Below, piece after piece: positions 43,811 to 56,071 of a stretch of 64,000 nt of DNA. The stretch is from Heterotrichella gracilis (taxonomy: Eukaryota > Sar > Xanthophyceae > Tribonematales > Xanthonemataceae), in contig JAULBX010015753.1 of the NCBI GenBank assembly GCA_032358255.1, forward strand, positions 1 to 64,000. The letters run 5' to 3'. The translations under genes and the position numbers were made by a program. The notes beneath the pieces were generated by a model, which was given only the letters and a program-made list of their open reading frames with translations, searched no databases and had not been told where the DNA came from. Within the stretch, counting starts at the first letter, position 1; every line of letters begins with the position of its first letter.

Positions 43811-45209
43811 CCAAGCGTTTTTCCTTTAATTTTTTGTTCATTTTTTGTATGTCATGTGGGATGCCCTTACCTCTCTAGGAAAGGGAACCGCTCTGCTCTG
43901 GGGTGCAGGTGGCACTTTTGCTCTGTGGTTGGCTTCCACGCTGTTTTATTATCCTGTAACCCAGAGGAGTTGCGGCTGGGTTGGACAGGGGTTTGCAGGC
44001 CTATTGGTGAAAGAATAATCACATCATGTTTTCAAATGCTTGTTCGACATGGGTGAATTTTGCAACATCCTTCACAGCTCAAGTGGTACATGATGCGGTG
44101 CGATAAGGCGAGTGGTGGTGGGTGGAGTGGGAGCAGGTGGGCCGGTCACCGTGTACATGCTGTGGGTGCCGTCTATTGAAGGGCTGTGTGTTTCTTTGTT
44201 TCTTTCTTGAGGCATCCGTCTACTCCCATTGCCTTGGGTTACATGGATTATCCTTGGTCTATTTTGTACGGTATCCATGTAGCAGTCACGTGACAGTACG
44301 CTGGGTTTGACTCGATTAACCAGTGATGCTGCCGGGCAGAGCCTTATTGGAGGTATCAGCAGGACAGGGCAGGGGCTGGTGCAAGGTGTGTAATACTGTG
44401 GCAAGCAATGTTGTTACTAATTGAATTAATCTGCTAAGCAGCTGAATAGCATGGCATCTGTTGAAACCACCACCCGCTGAAGTTGTTGTAATGTGTTCGA
44501 TTGTCCGCTAATCAAGTCCACAACAATCATCGCCTCGCGAGCCTCACCCTGAGGGTGTCGCTGCTGCCCCACTGCCCCACTGAGTGGCCTGGTGTAAGCC
44601 TTTTGCATGCATGCTTAGCTTACAGTCTGCCTGGGCCAGTGCAGTGCAATTGCGGGTTCCGTTCCATTCAATGGACGTTCCTTGAAATTAAAAAAGAGAT
44701 TTCCCTCAGAAAATGGGACTCCCTAATTGCAGAGTGTTAGATTGAAAAGTAAGGGTACAGAGCCACCGGTGCGGCGCAAATTGAATACAATTACAATTTC
44801 TGTACAGTAATTGCTCACGTTGCAGTTAAGGTGGGCAATGATTGGTGGCGAGCGAGAGTAGACAAATGGCGGTGTTTACAACAGTTGGTGAATGGGCTGT
44901 CAGTGGCGGTAATAATGGTGTACAGAAATATAGAACTGGTTGCCACAGCCTCTGTGTGTGGCACGCATATTATTAATATGTGACATTTCTGACAACACCC
45001 AACGACAAACCCTCCCACGCATACAATGTCCAGGACATAGCTTAATTGAAATATGGATGCTGAACTGTACAAATAAAGCAACATGTCTACAGCACAACCA
45101 GCGCGAATACACAATAAAGAAATACATGGCACAATACACGATTTTTTATTTCGGAAATAAAAAACCACAGCACAGCATCACGTCACTCAAACCCCCTTGC
45201 TTCACTCCA
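43811..45209. other. intergenic, no gene seen
   Basis: This lies between OS-9 and the remnant end of F-box copy 2. Only short open frames without family features are present. Confidence 0.6.
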
Positions 45210-46902
45210 ACCGAAAAGTTTCTGATTCAAACCAGGCTTGCACTGCCGCGATCTCTCCCGCACTGGCTGCCACCACGTGCTCAAGTATCAGCAGGTCATC
45301 TGACATGTCGCAGTGCCCGAGACCCACGTCAGCCGGCCTTGACCCACGTCAACGGTCTACACCAACCCATAGTTGCCCCTCATAATCACCGTTATCGCAC
45401 TGTCACTCAAGGACGCTGCGCTGTCCGCCACAGTCACTTTGCTGCAGTCACTCCAGTGACTGGACGTCAATTTGATGAAGCGCGGCGGGATGACACCTGG
45501 CAGCCGGAGGTCCAGCACCCGCTCATTGGCCGGGATCGGGCGGGTCCCCAGGCACAGCGAGCGCAACCTTGGCAAGGGGGGCAGGCTGAACGTCACCGCA
45601 GCCCTTCCTTCCCTGTAATGCTCATCATGGTTGACTTCATCATCGAGATACAGCTCCTGCAGATGTCCCAGGCCAGCAAGCGCCTTGTGGAAGTCCATCC
45701 CCGGGGTGACTGGCATGTGCAGGCGCGTGAGCTGGGTGTGCAGCTGACAAGCCAGGCCATGTTGGGGCAGGGTCAGGGCTAGGGGCAGCTGGGCCCTGCT
45801 GGGTGCCCAAAACGGCCCGCCGATTGTCAATTCCCTGAGGGATGCTGGGAGCTCCAGAAGTGGCAGCTTGGCGGCATGGTATACCGCCTCGTTGTGGCGG
45901 CACAAAAAGAGCGTGAAGCTGGTGAGGAGGCGGATGCTGGCCAGGCGCCACGCATCCAGAACCTGTTCACACTCTACCACGATGGCGAGGCTGCTGAGCT
46001 GAGGCAAGAGCTCCAGGGCTGACAGCCACCCAAAGCCCTCGGGGCTCCACCAGTTCACGTTGTGGAGCCTCAGTCGGAGGACTGACAGGCTGGCAAGTGG
46101 CGGGAGGCAGGGTGACGGGAACCACTTGCAGTCCATCCCGCTATCCACAGACAACTCCAAGCAGGAGAGGAGCTGCAGGCTGGACAGTGCAGCCACCGCC
46201 GCTGGCAGGTCGTACTCGAGGGTGCCGTCATCAAATGCCCGCGTGTGCAGCTTCAGTGCCAGAGTCTGAAGGCTGGTGAGCCTGCCGATTGCTTTGGCAA
46301 AGCCAGCAATCCCGTTGTCCTCCCTACTGCGAATGCTCCAGGTGAGGTCCAGCGAGTGCAGGCGGGTGAAGCCCCCCAGGATGCCCAAATCGTGCAGCAA
46401 GCTGTCCTTGCCGTTTGAAAGTTTGGAAGTTAGGAGCATCCCTTTGAGCAACTGCAGGTGCTTCCCGCTGACAGCGTGCAGGAAGGGGGCTTGGTGGGTC
46501 AGGGGATCCGCCCCTTCGGTGTTGGTGGCCAGGTCAGCTTTGGGGTCCAGGCTGAGGTCCAGGTGGCAGGTGTGGGACAGCGGCAGCGCCCCATGGGTGC
46601 TACCTCCACTACTGCTGGGGAGAGTAGCCCCGCTGCTGTTTGGCTGGAACTGGGTGCCACTGGGAATGGGGTTACTGCCCTCGCCGCCAGCCAGGAACGC
46701 CACAAGCTGCTTTTGCTCCGCACTATCAAGGTTTGTCAAGGAGGCGGGCCAGGCCACGCTCCGCCAGGCGCCGCTGGGCCCCTGCAGGGCCTCCTGCCAG
46801 CGCTTGCACACCAGCTGGTTGCGCACACGCTCCTCCAACGGCAGCAGGCCCAGCACCTCCTGCAGGAAGGGCACCGGCTGGGTGGGTGGGAGTTGGGCGT
46901 GG
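45210..46902 (-). pseudogene. F-box/leucine-rich protein, copy 2 (decayed)
   Basis: A long minus-strand frame (about 45375-46902) aligns with the intact paralogues from LQEVLGLLPLEERVR in the F-box, through LELPASLRELTIGG and LQELYLDDEVNH, to LDLRLPGVIPPRFIKLT. Three defects are visible. The start context reads CCACCATAACC where paralogues have CCACCATGGCT. The frame ends in TAG directly after NYGLV, where paralogues read GLVYT. The remaining C-terminal segment down to about 45210 (AGEIAAVQAWFESETF, recognisable) lies in another frame. A leader donor is kept near 47309/47310. It might still yield a truncated protein from an unseen upstream start, so pseudogene is likely but unproven. Confidence 0.75.
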
Positions 46903-48154
46903 CGGGTTATGGTGGAGGGGATCTCAGTGGCTTGACACGTAGAAGGCTGTGGGCCCTCACCCTGCGCAGCATTACGTTTGCGTGAAAGCTTGCTGATGGG
47001 TCGCCAGGCGCACACGTGTCTGGGAAGGCAGACTGCTAGCTATATGCAAAGTAGGCAAACTGTGCCTCACTAGACAGGCAATGGACGCTACTTCTGAAGT
47101 GTAACGTAATTGTTTGGATGTATATCATTCAAGATAAAGAGTCTGATGGCTGTAGGACGAGCGCTGCATGGTGAGAAAATTATGCATGCACTGGTTGCTG
47201 TATGCATGCATATGCTGGTTGCACGGCAGTCAAAGTGATAGGGGAACAGAGGTCCATGTACCCAACTTTGTTGTTCCAAACATAGTACATGCCAACGTCT
47301 CGGCCTCACCTGCGGGTTACGCCCTTCACAAACGCAACTGGCCTCGTGCCCCCACCAACTGGATCACCTCGGAGCCTTGTAACGAATGCAACTGCTGCAA
47401 AGGGGTCCACCTTCTTGCTGCGATGTTACTCTTCTGGCCCTTTCCCAGTGAAATAGCCGGGCTCCTGTCACAGCCCTCAGAACCTGCTGAGCCCTTGCTC
47501 CCATGCCACTTCTGTTGCGTTTTTCGAAACCCAGTGGTTATCAAGGACGGTCCTCAAGCAGCCTGTGCCACAAGAAGGTGTGGAGCCTGCCTGTTTACAA
47601 GAACAAGTATAAAATAGGTCTAGGCTGTGTTCTTTTGGACGGGCTGCAAGTTTAATATTACAAGATGTGATTTGACAGTCACTTTTCAGTCACTTTTCAG
47701 GATAAAAAATAAACAAGGAATTCAACAACAATAAAAATAATAACAGCCTACTGGGTTACTATTTATTTAAACTCTATAATATCATGAGTTAAGGCAAATA
47801 GATTACATCAGCAGACTACAAATCACAGGGTTAAAAAAAGCAGCCTGCAATCCCCAATGCAATCCATCCAATGTGGCAGTAGTATCGACCAACTGGCTAG
47901 ATAGCGCTTGCCCTAACCATTCATACCATAGGAATGGGAGCCTAGGCAACACCGTAAATGCTGCTCCACTTATCGCACCAAAATACAAACACTGTCCCAC
48001 CGTACATTCCACACAAATCACGTTTGGAGGTGCTCAGCACAACGTCCCTGTGGTTTCACCTATCAAAGGTAAGTGTGAACAGGTGCGCACTTCAGCAACC
48101 GCCGCCCCCACTTGCATCGTTCAAAGCCACCACAACACAGCAGCATCCCCTCTT
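46903..48154. other. spacer between F-box copies 2 and 3
   Basis: It carries the duplicated leader region of copy 2, with ATGCATGC-rich sequence near 47183-47215, a GATAGGGGAACAGAGGTCC block and the GCCTCACCTG leader donor (minus strand) near 47304. Matching blocks occur at 49981-50050 and 62400-62480. AT-rich sequence without a gene follows to copy 3's 3' end. Confidence 0.6.
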
Positions 48155-49786
48155 TCACTCCACCCTAAAGGTTTCCAATTCAAACCATGCTTGCACTGCC
48201 GCAATCTCCGCCGCAATGCCTCCCACCTCGCTTGCAATTTCCAAGGATTTGAGTGACAAGGCACCATCCCGGGGACCCCATGTCAGTTGGCCTTCACCCA
48301 CACGTGCTGTGTAGACAAAACCAGACGACCCCCTCATCATCACTGTTACTTCGCTTAAAGCCAAAGGTCCCGAGATGTCGTTCGCACGTACTTTGCTGTT
48401 TTGCCAAACGCTCTCAGTCATTTTGATGAAGCTCCGAGGGAGGATTTCTGGCAGCCAGATGTCCAGCACCACCTCGTACATTGTTATGATTTTGGCTCCC
48501 AGGCACAGTGAGCGCAGCCTTGGTAGCGGGGGCAGGCTGAACGTCACTGCAGGGCCGTAAGATGTGAGCGTGTTGCATTCATCATCGAGGTATAGCTCCT
48601 CCAATTGCGTCAGGCCAGCAAGCGCCCCTTGGAGGTCTATGCCGGGGTACACAGGCATGTGCAGGAGCGTGAGCTGGGTGAGCGGCTGCAAGGCCATGGG
48701 CAGCTGGGGCATGCTGGGTGACAGCTCGTAGTTCCCTCCTTTGATGGTCAATGCCCTGAGCGGCAGTGGCAGCGCAAGGGATGGCAGCTTCAGTTTCTCG
48801 GTGAAGCGGATTTGGTGATCCCCATCACGAATGTCAGACATGAAGAGCGAAAGACTGGTGAGAGCAGTGGCGGTGACCAGCGACAGCAGCTTGGGCATGC
48901 GATCAGACCACAGCGCAATGGTTAGATTGCTGAGCTGAGGCATGTGCTTGAGGGCGGACAGCCACCCATGGCCAGCTGCGCTCACACAGCGGTTCTTGCC
49001 ATGAACGCTGATTTGGAGGACTGACAGGCTGGCAAGTGGCGGGAGGCAAAGTGGCAAGCTGCATTGGACCCTGCTGCTCCAAAAGAGGTCCAAGCTTGTG
49101 AGGGCCTGCAGGCTGGACAGTGCACCCACCGCCGCTGCCAAAGCATCATGAGAGAGCAAGGGGCCATCCATGCCCTCCCCATGCAGGTTCAATGCCAGGG
49201 TACGGAGGTTGGAGAGCTTGCTGATCGCTTCGCCAAGGACGACAGCCTCGGCGACAACGAGTGGGGCGCTAAATTCCCGACGCACGTCGAGCAAGCGCAG
49301 GTTGGTGAGAGTGCCCAGCGCCGCCACTACTCGCGTGCAGTGCGGGTGGAGGTACAGGCCTGCCAGGGACTGCAGGTGCTTGTGGTTGACCGCTTGCAAA
49401 ACGGGCACAAGCCTGGCAGCGCAGGGCTCCCTGGCCCCTCCTTGGAGATCAAGGTGGCTGGTGTATGCTAGCCTTGGCTGCATCGCCCTGTGGCCACTGC
49501 TGCTGCTGCCACGAGGCAGCGTGCAACCGCCTACCAGGAACGCCACAAGCTGGCCTTGTTTGACCCTGCTGCCGCTCTCATCGGTATCCCAATGGTAGAG
49601 GAGGGGTCCGGGCCAGGTCACGCTCTGCCATGCCGTGCTGGGCCCCTGCAGGGCCTCCCGCCAGCGTGCACACACCGCCTGGGCGCGCACACGCTCGGTC
49701 AGAGGCAGCCACCCCAGCACCTCCTGCAGGAGCGGCTCTGGCAGGGAGTGGGTGGGGAAGGGTTCTGGGACTGGCTGGTCAGCCAT
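48155..49786 (-). CDS. F-box and leucine-rich protein, copy 3 (intact)
   Basis: An uninterrupted 543-residue frame from ATG 49786 (MADQPVPEPFPTHSLPEPLL) to the stop at 48155. The F-box is at about 12-60 (QEVLGWLPLTERVRAQAVC, then WQSVTWP). Leucine-rich segments follow, with LPLRALTIKGGNYE, then LTLLHMPVYPGIDLQGALAG, LEELYLDDE, FSLPPLPRLRSLCLG and the end EAWFELETFRVE-type motif (here VQAWFELETFRVE). A leader exon ending at 50462 and a 5'UTR intron of about 619 bases (49843-50461, minus-strand donor GTGAGG, acceptor TGTGCAG) match the other copies. It is presumably an SCF substrate receptor; substrate unknown. It looks like an active gene. Confidence 0.9.
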   Translation of the reverse strand: MADQPVPEPFPTHSLPEPLLQEVLGWLPLTERVRAQAVCARWREALQGPSTAWQSVTWPGPLLYHWDTDESGSRVKQGQLVAFLVGGCTLPRGSSSSGHRAMQPRLAYTSHLDLQGGAREPCAARLVPVLQAVNHKHLQSLAGLYLHPHCTRVVAALGTLTNLRLLDVRREFSAPLVVAEAVVLGEAISKLSNLRTLALNLHGEGMDGPLLSHDALAAAVGALSSLQALTSLDLFWSSRVQCSLPLCLPPLASLSVLQISVHGKNRCVSAAGHGWLSALKHMPQLSNLTIALWSDRMPKLLSLVTATALTSLSLFMSDIRDGDHQIRFTEKLKLPSLALPLPLRALTIKGGNYELSPSMPQLPMALQPLTQLTLLHMPVYPGIDLQGALAGLTQLEELYLDDECNTLTSYGPAVTFSLPPLPRLRSLCLGAKIITMYEVVLDIWLPEILPRSFIKMTESVWQNSKVRANDISGPLALSEVTVMMRGSSGFVYTARVGEGQLTWGPRDGALSLKSLEIASEVGGIAAEIAAVQAWFELETFRVE

Positions 49787-51169
49787 GGTGGGTGGGACCT
49801 GGCTGGGTTGTGGCGTGGAGTGTGGAGGCTGTGGCTTGCCACCTGCACAGTGTATGTTGGGTCAGTGCTTGCTGTTGGGTTGCCAACCGGAATACTCCCA
49901 GTACCGTATGATTGTTTATTATCTAGTAAAGATAAATAGTCTATGTTGGTCGAGCGTTGCTGCGCATGTTTGTGGGTAATTATGCATGGGTTGGTTGCTG
50001 TATGCTGCTTGTACTGCAGCTGAACTGATAGGGGACAGAGGTCCCTGTGCGCACGCAATGACATTATAATGCATGTGGGCAACACATGCTTGCAATTGGT
50101 GGTGTGCGTCTCCTAACAGTGACCATGCGTGCGGCAGACAAGAGTTTAAATTGCAAAGTAGCAGGTAAGTACGTTTTTTGGAAGGGGAAAAGAGGCCGGC
50201 GTGGGCCAGCATGCCGTTGCACATGCGTGCAAATGATCTACATACATAAAGCTTTCCCCAAAAATATAAACAGTTCGGTTGGCCAACTATGTCTTTGGGG
50301 AGGTAAAACGCCTGTCATGCATTGTGGGCAGCGCATGCATGCAAACGATATGCATGCATGTGCCAGCTGGAAGTGATAGCTATAAGCCCTAGGGCGCAAT
50401 AGTCCCCTGTGCACGGACTCCCAGTGCAAGTCAAAAGCACAGAAGCCTGCCTCGGCCTCACCTGAAGGCTTAACCCCTCACAAGCACCACTCGGAGACTG
50501 TTGCACTGCTGCAAACTTCTTCCTTACTGCGATATTCACCCGTTTGACATTCCAAAGCCCAAACAACTATGTTCTCAGTAATTGTTAAAGACAGGCAGTA
50601 GCTTTTTCAAGGCAGGCGGTCAGTGAGAGCATACTTGTAAGGATGCCATTGGTCAACAAATGAATAACATTTTGGATAACAGCCAATAGCAAAAGAGAAA
50701 CAATTTAGGTATGGTGGCACACCACAGAGCCATACTCCATTTAGTCCTCAAATTGAAGCTCAAATTGAAGTAACCGTGGTATCCTTCACGTATGGCCATG
50801 GCGCCCTACCCATGAAGGCCATGCGAGGCGGGATGCTAAGAGGCCTTACTGCAGACAAAAGAACATCGCCCGCTGACTGCATACTATTACAGTTCTAATT
50901 GCAAACTTCACTTGAGAAGTATCATGTGACCACCGCAAAGGTATGGCATAAGGCGGTGTTTGACTTGGAAACCTTCCTTGAATCTGTAAATGTATTGTGT
51001 TCATGTGGCTCAGCACCACGCCACACCACTGCCAGTGGCACTGGTCCATCTTTTTGAACCCCAAGATAGCTACTCTAACAAGGTGCGCACTGCAGCAACC
51101 TGCCGCCCCACTTGCCCGCACTCAATGACAGTGTCCAATGACACCACAACACCATGCCATCCCCCCCTA
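49787..51169. other. leader region of F-box copy 3 and spacer
   Basis: Contains the 5'UTR intron of copy 3, the ATGCATGC-rich block near 50325-50360 and the leader exon end at 50462. No other gene is recognised to 51169. Confidence 0.6.
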
Positions 51170-52785
51170 TCACTCCACCCTAAAGGTTTCCTTTTCAAAC
51201 CAGGCTTGCACTGCCTCAATCTCCGCCGCATTGCCTCCCACCACGCTTGCAATCTCCAAGGGTTCAAGTGGCAAAACACCACCCCTGGGACCCAACGCCA
51301 GCTGGCCTTGACCCACGCAAACGGTGTAGACCAAACCAGACCAGCCCCTTACGATCACCTTGACAATGCTGCCTAGCCAAGAGCCGGCAGAGAATGTGAT
51401 GAGGCGAGGTGGGATGTTTTCCGGCAGCCAGAGGTCCAACACCCGCTCATAATTTGCTGTGCGGCTGGTCCCCAGGCACAGTGAACGCAATCTTGGCAGG
51501 GGGGGCAGGCTGAACGTCGCCGTGGGCCCGTCGCCACTGGATGACGCACCCACACCGCAGATGTCATCTGCAGCTCCGCCAATTGCGCCAGGCCAGCAAG
51601 TGCCCCTCAGAGGTCCATTCCAGGGTACACAGGCATGTGCAGGCGCGTGAGCTGGGTGAGCGGCTGCAACGCCAGGGGCAGCTGGGGCACGCTGGGTGCC
51701 ATGTGCTCCGCATGGATGGTCAACTCCCTAAGGGAAGCTGGTAGCTCAAGAGATGGGATCGTCTGTGGCGTACGACTTTGGAAGGGCACTTGCTGATGAT
51801 TAGATACCATGAGCGTGAGGCTGGTGAGGGAAGTGACGTTCGCCAACGGGAGCAGCTTGGGCAAGTGGTCGGACCTCATCACGAGAGTCAAGTCGCTGAG
51901 CCGAGGCATGCGCCCAAGGGCTGCCAACCAATCACATGCACCTCCCACGGGCTGCTGCCTGTCACAAATGCCAGTAAAGCTCAAATGGAGCTGGTCAGTG
52001 GTGGGAGGCAAGGCGGCGCGCGCCACCCACTTCCGGCGCATCATCCAATAGAGAAATCCAAGCTGGTGAGGAGCTGCAGGCTGGATAGTGCGCCCACTGC
52101 GGCTGCCATGGCACCCAGGCTGGGGTCATCCGCGTTGCTCAAAGTTAGCGCTAGAGATTGAAGGCCCGTGAGTGCGCTGATTGCTTGTGCAAAGGCGGCG
52201 GCCACTGCGGTATACTTTTTAGTGCCATAAATATTCCAGGTGACGCCCAGCGAGCGCAGGCTGGTGAGGCCACCCAACGCCTTGAGATCGCGCAGCATGA
52301 TTTCCGTGCCCCGTGATATGAGGAGCAGACCGGCCAGGGACAGCAGGTGCTTGGTGCTGGCGGCTTGCGTGAGGGCCGCTTGCATATAGGTAGTCCATGT
52401 TGACGCCTAGGTCAAGGTGGCTGGTGTGACTCAGCCTAGGCTGCAGTGCCCCATGGCTGCTGTCTCCGCAGTCTCCGGTGCTGCTGTGGCGAGTAGCCTG
52501 GCTGCTGCTGGGCAGGACCTGGGTGCAGTCTCCCGAGGGAGCAGGACGGATGTCTGTACTGCCTGCCAGGAACCCCAACAACTGCCCCATACTATGATAG
52601 TTTGGTAGGTGGTCCGGCAAGGCTACACTCCGCCATGCCGCGCTGGGTCCCTGCAGGGCCTCGCGCCAATGTCTGCACACCGCCTGGGCACGCACACGCT
52701 CCTCCACAGGCAGCCGCCCCAGCACCTCCTGCAGGATGGGCTCTGGCAGGGAGTGGAGGGGGAATGGCGCTAGCTGGTCAGCCAT
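51170..52785 (-). pseudogene. F-box/leucine-rich protein, copy 4 (decayed)
   Basis: The start ATG 52785 (MADQLAPFPLHSLPEPIL) and F-box (QEVLGRLPVEERVRAQAVC) are intact and the C-terminus (VQAWFEKETFRVE) is well preserved, but the frame shifts near 52385, 52043 and again between about 51600 and 51550. The middle fragments still read HLLSLAGLLLISRGTE, then LELPASLRELTIHAEHMAPS and LTRLHMPVYPGMDL. No intron is expected at these places because the paralogues are continuous there. The leader donor is retained at 53184/53185. It is likely a pseudogene unless assembly errors explain the shifts. Confidence 0.82.
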
Positions 52786-54427
52786 GGTGGGTGGGACCTC
52801 GATGGGTGGTGGCCTGGGAAGTGGAGGCTGTGGGATTACCACCTGTACAGCACACGCGGGATTGAGCTGCGTAAGGGGCCTTCAGCGGCAGGTGCGAGTG
52901 GCGGGGGTACATGGGTAGGTACTAATCCAGTATTACTACTACCCAGGACCATTAGTGATGGTGGGTTAGGGGCGCACTTTGTTGGCCACCACCCCTCCCT
53001 TTGAAAGTCTGTGGTTATCCAGCCATGACCAGCCATGTTGTGGCTGTCGCAGGACGCGAGCACCACGCAAGCATGGTGGTCAAGCTTTACACACGCATGC
53101 ATGCACATTGATGCACATTGCTGTATGTGACCCCGTGCCTTGTTCCCTGTGGCAGTTCACTGTGAAAGTATGACCCCGCCTCACCTGAAGTTGAGTGGAT
53201 ATCTGGTTACGGCAAACGGGTGCCGACTAAGAGGAAGTTGGTAGCTCTACAATTGCTCAATTGTAGCACACTTGATGCCCGGCATACAGAAAGGGTGCAG
53301 TAAATACTGGCTAAAGCATACTCAGATAAAAACCAATACGGTGGGAGCTTGATGTGAACTGCCTCCGCCCACCCAAATAGTAGCTGCTAATTACCCTGTG
53401 GACATGTGAAATTCATGATGTGATATGTCAGAAACTCCTGGAAAAAAGAAAACATGTACTACTTTCTCCAGTAGGTTATTTCCCATCATTACCTGCGGCA
53501 GTCTTTTTAAACTCAAAGTGGTACCCCGGTCCCTGGCAAAAACTGTAAGTAGCCAGCATTTAAATATAAATACAATCTGCAAGCTTTTGATGAGGTTTGC
53601 TGCAGTGTTGGTAGCCGCTATCACACGATGTCACCACTAATATAATTGCGCCAGGACAGTGTCACGAAGCATGCATGTGCCTGCCAGAGACTTGTACGTG
53701 GTCAAAAAGGACCTGACTGGGATGCATATTTTAATGGAATACGGTATGCAACCCAGTTGACATGCATCCTAGTTGACTATTATAATGGAACTTCGGCTCA
53801 AAGTCAGAGCTGAACATGTGGAGAGTGGTTACACCCAAGCTGTTTTATGCGTGAATTGTTACCAAGAAGGTCATGCAGCTTTCAGCAGTGCCAACAACGT
53901 GGTGGCATTATATTACAAGACTGCAAGATTTGTATTCTAGCAATAATATTCAAAATAACCTGAAATAACACAACATTGTTCATTGGCAGCTCCTACATAT
54001 GCCAGGCGACAACCCAAATCTCCCCCTCAATGGGAGGAATCTTTGACAGTCACAGTTGGTATACATGGTACGCACGTCAGCCATAACATGCAACACGGCA
54101 ATTTTGCAATTTACTTCACGATAAACTTCTAGCACTTGCCCAGAAATCCCACCATAATTTCACAATTATCGCTGCAACAGAATGAAATGGTTCCAAACTG
54201 TTCTGGCTTGTGCACGTCATATACTGCCTGTAAAATATCATACAAAAATACAGTTATTATGAATGGAAATAAATCGTGCAACATTTTTGTGTGTATAAAA
54301 AGTTCTAGCAACCGCCGTTGGCCCCAGCCATAGCGATCACAATGCCAATCTACAATGCCACTCTGCAGTAGAACCATATGGTATCAACTACACGGCTCAC
54401 AGTACACATTGTGCTGCCCACCCCCCT
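52786..54427. other. spacer between F-box copies 4 and 5
   Basis: Holds the leader exon end and 5'UTR intron of copy 4 up to about 53200. AT-richer sequence without a recognised gene continues to 54427. Confidence 0.6.
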
Positions 54428-56071
54428 TCACTCCAACCCAAATGTTTCCGTGTCCAACCAGGCGCGCACTGCTGCAAACTCCGCCCTCATCTGCGCTGCA
54501 TTTTCCAGCATCACGGCTGCAAACTCCATGGGATCATGACATGTGGCAAAGTCCCCGGGACCCCATGCAAGCTGGCGTTGGCCCTCGCAAACGGTGTAAG
54601 CCAACCCAGAAGGGGCCCTCATCGTCACCGCCAATTTGCTCTCTGTGTAAGCAGCTTCGCCATGAAGCCAGCTCCTGTGATCCCGTAATGAGCTCTTGAC
54701 CACTTTGATGAAGCGTGATGGGATGTTCTCTGGCAGCCAGAGGTCCAGCACCCATTCAGCAACCACCGTAGGGTTAATTCCCAAGGAAAGCGAGCGCAGC
54801 CTTGTTAGCGGGGGGAGGCTAAACGTTGTAGTGGCCGTGCTTCTGGACGACGCCGTGTCCCTGTATGCATCATCCAGGTACAGCTCCTCCAGTTGCGTCA
54901 GGCCAGCAAGCGCCCCTTGGAGGTCCATTCCTGAGGCGACTGGCATGTGCAGGCGCGTGAGCTGGTTGAGCGGCTGCAACGCCATGGGAAGCTGGGGCAT
55001 CTGGGGGGACATTTGCTTCCCTTGGATGGTCAACGCCCCGAGTGAGACTGGTAGCTCAAGGGCAGGGATCATCACTGCATTCCGGCCTCGCACATCGTGA
55101 CGATCCAGGCAGATGGTGAGGCTGGTGAGGGCAGTGATGTTGGACAGCGGGAGCAGCTTGGGCATGTCTTCAGACCCTAGCTCAATGGTCAGGTTGCTGA
55201 GCTGGGGCATGTGCTCAAGGTCTGCCAGCCACCCGTGACCAACTTCGCTTGGCCAGGGCGCACCTGAAGTGCTCATGCGGAGGGTTGACAGGCTGGCAAG
55301 TGGCGGGAGGCAAGGCGGTGAGAGCCACGCTTGGCTGCCAGGTGACAAAAAGTATATGTCCAAGGTAGAGAGGAGCTGCAAGCCGTAAAGTGCGCTCACA
55401 GCTGCTGCCAGTGCTCCAACACTGAGGTCATCCACACCCCGCACGTGCAGTCTTATTTCCAGCTTCTGAAGGTTTGTGAGCGCGCTGAGTGCTTTGGCAA
55501 AGGCAACTGTCTTCGCCCTGTTGTTTGTACTCCCGTCGATTATCCACGTGAGGCGCAGTGAGCGCAGGCTGGCGAAGTCACCCAGCATTGTCACAACACG
55601 TAGCATGGTGGCGGAGCCTTGGGGGCTCAGAAACAGCCCTGACAAGGACTGCAGGTGCTCTGGGCTTGCGGCTTGCAGAAGTGGGCATGGCACTGCAACC
55701 CGGTTCAGGTCAAGGTGGCTGGTGTGGGTCAACCTTGGCTGAAATCGCCCTAGGCTACTTGCTCCTCTGCTGTTGGTCTGGGCCTGGGTGGCAATGCCTG
55801 AGGGAGGGGGGTTGTTGCCCCCACTGCCTGCCATGAACGCCGCGAACTGGTTCTGCTCTGTAGGGCGGGGGTGGTCTTGTAGGCCCTCCCTGCTTGATGC
55901 GGGGCAATTAACGCTACGCCAGGCGCCGCTGGGCCCCTGCAGGGCCTCCTGCCAGCGCTTGCACACCAGCTGGTCGCGCACACGCTCCTCCACAGGCAGC
56001 CACCCCAGCACCTCCTGCAGGATGGGCTCTGGCAGAGACTGGAGGGGAAAGGGCACTGACTGGTCTGCCAT
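54428..56071 (-). CDS. F-box and leucine-rich protein, copy 5 (intact)
   Basis: A continuous 547-residue frame from ATG 56071 (MADQSVPFPLQSLPEPILQE) to the stop at 54428. The F-box has EERVRDQLVCKRWQEAL, a variant shared with copy 2 (NQLVCKRWQEAL), suggesting these two are closer relatives. Leucine-rich units include LELPVSLGALTIQGKQ, then LTRLHMPVASGMDLQGALAG, LEELYLDDAYRDTASS and FSLPPLTRLRSLSLG. The end is VRAWLDTETFGLE. Copy 6 shares the YRDTA-S-RS insert and the FGLE end, so copies 5 and 6 are probably the most recent pair. The 5'UTR intron runs about 56129-56370. Function presumably SCF substrate recognition. Confidence 0.9.
   Translation of the reverse strand: MADQSVPFPLQSLPEPILQEVLGWLPVEERVRDQLVCKRWQEALQGPSGAWRSVNCPASSREGLQDHPRPTEQNQFAAFMAGSGGNNPPPSGIATQAQTNSRGASSLGRFQPRLTHTSHLDLNRVAVPCPLLQAASPEHLQSLSGLFLSPQGSATMLRVVTMLGDFASLRSLRLTWIIDGSTNNRAKTVAFAKALSALTNLQKLEIRLHVRGVDDLSVGALAAAVSALYGLQLLSTLDIYFLSPGSQAWLSPPCLPPLASLSTLRMSTSGAPWPSEVGHGWLADLEHMPQLSNLTIELGSEDMPKLLPLSNITALTSLTICLDRHDVRGRNAVMIPALELPVSLGALTIQGKQMSPQMPQLPMALQPLNQLTRLHMPVASGMDLQGALAGLTQLEELYLDDAYRDTASSRSTATTTFSLPPLTRLRSLSLGINPTVVAEWVLDLWLPENIPSRFIKVVKSSLRDHRSWLHGEAAYTESKLAVTMRAPSGLAYTVCEGQRQLAWGPGDFATCHDPMEFAAVMLENAAQMRAEFAAVRAWLDTETFGLE

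Noticed and set aside
45375-47015. F-box copy 2 as an intact gene starting near 47015
   Set aside because: The codon at the left edge of that frame is GTG, not ATG. The family start codon reads ATA, and the C-terminus is cut by a stop followed by a frame change.
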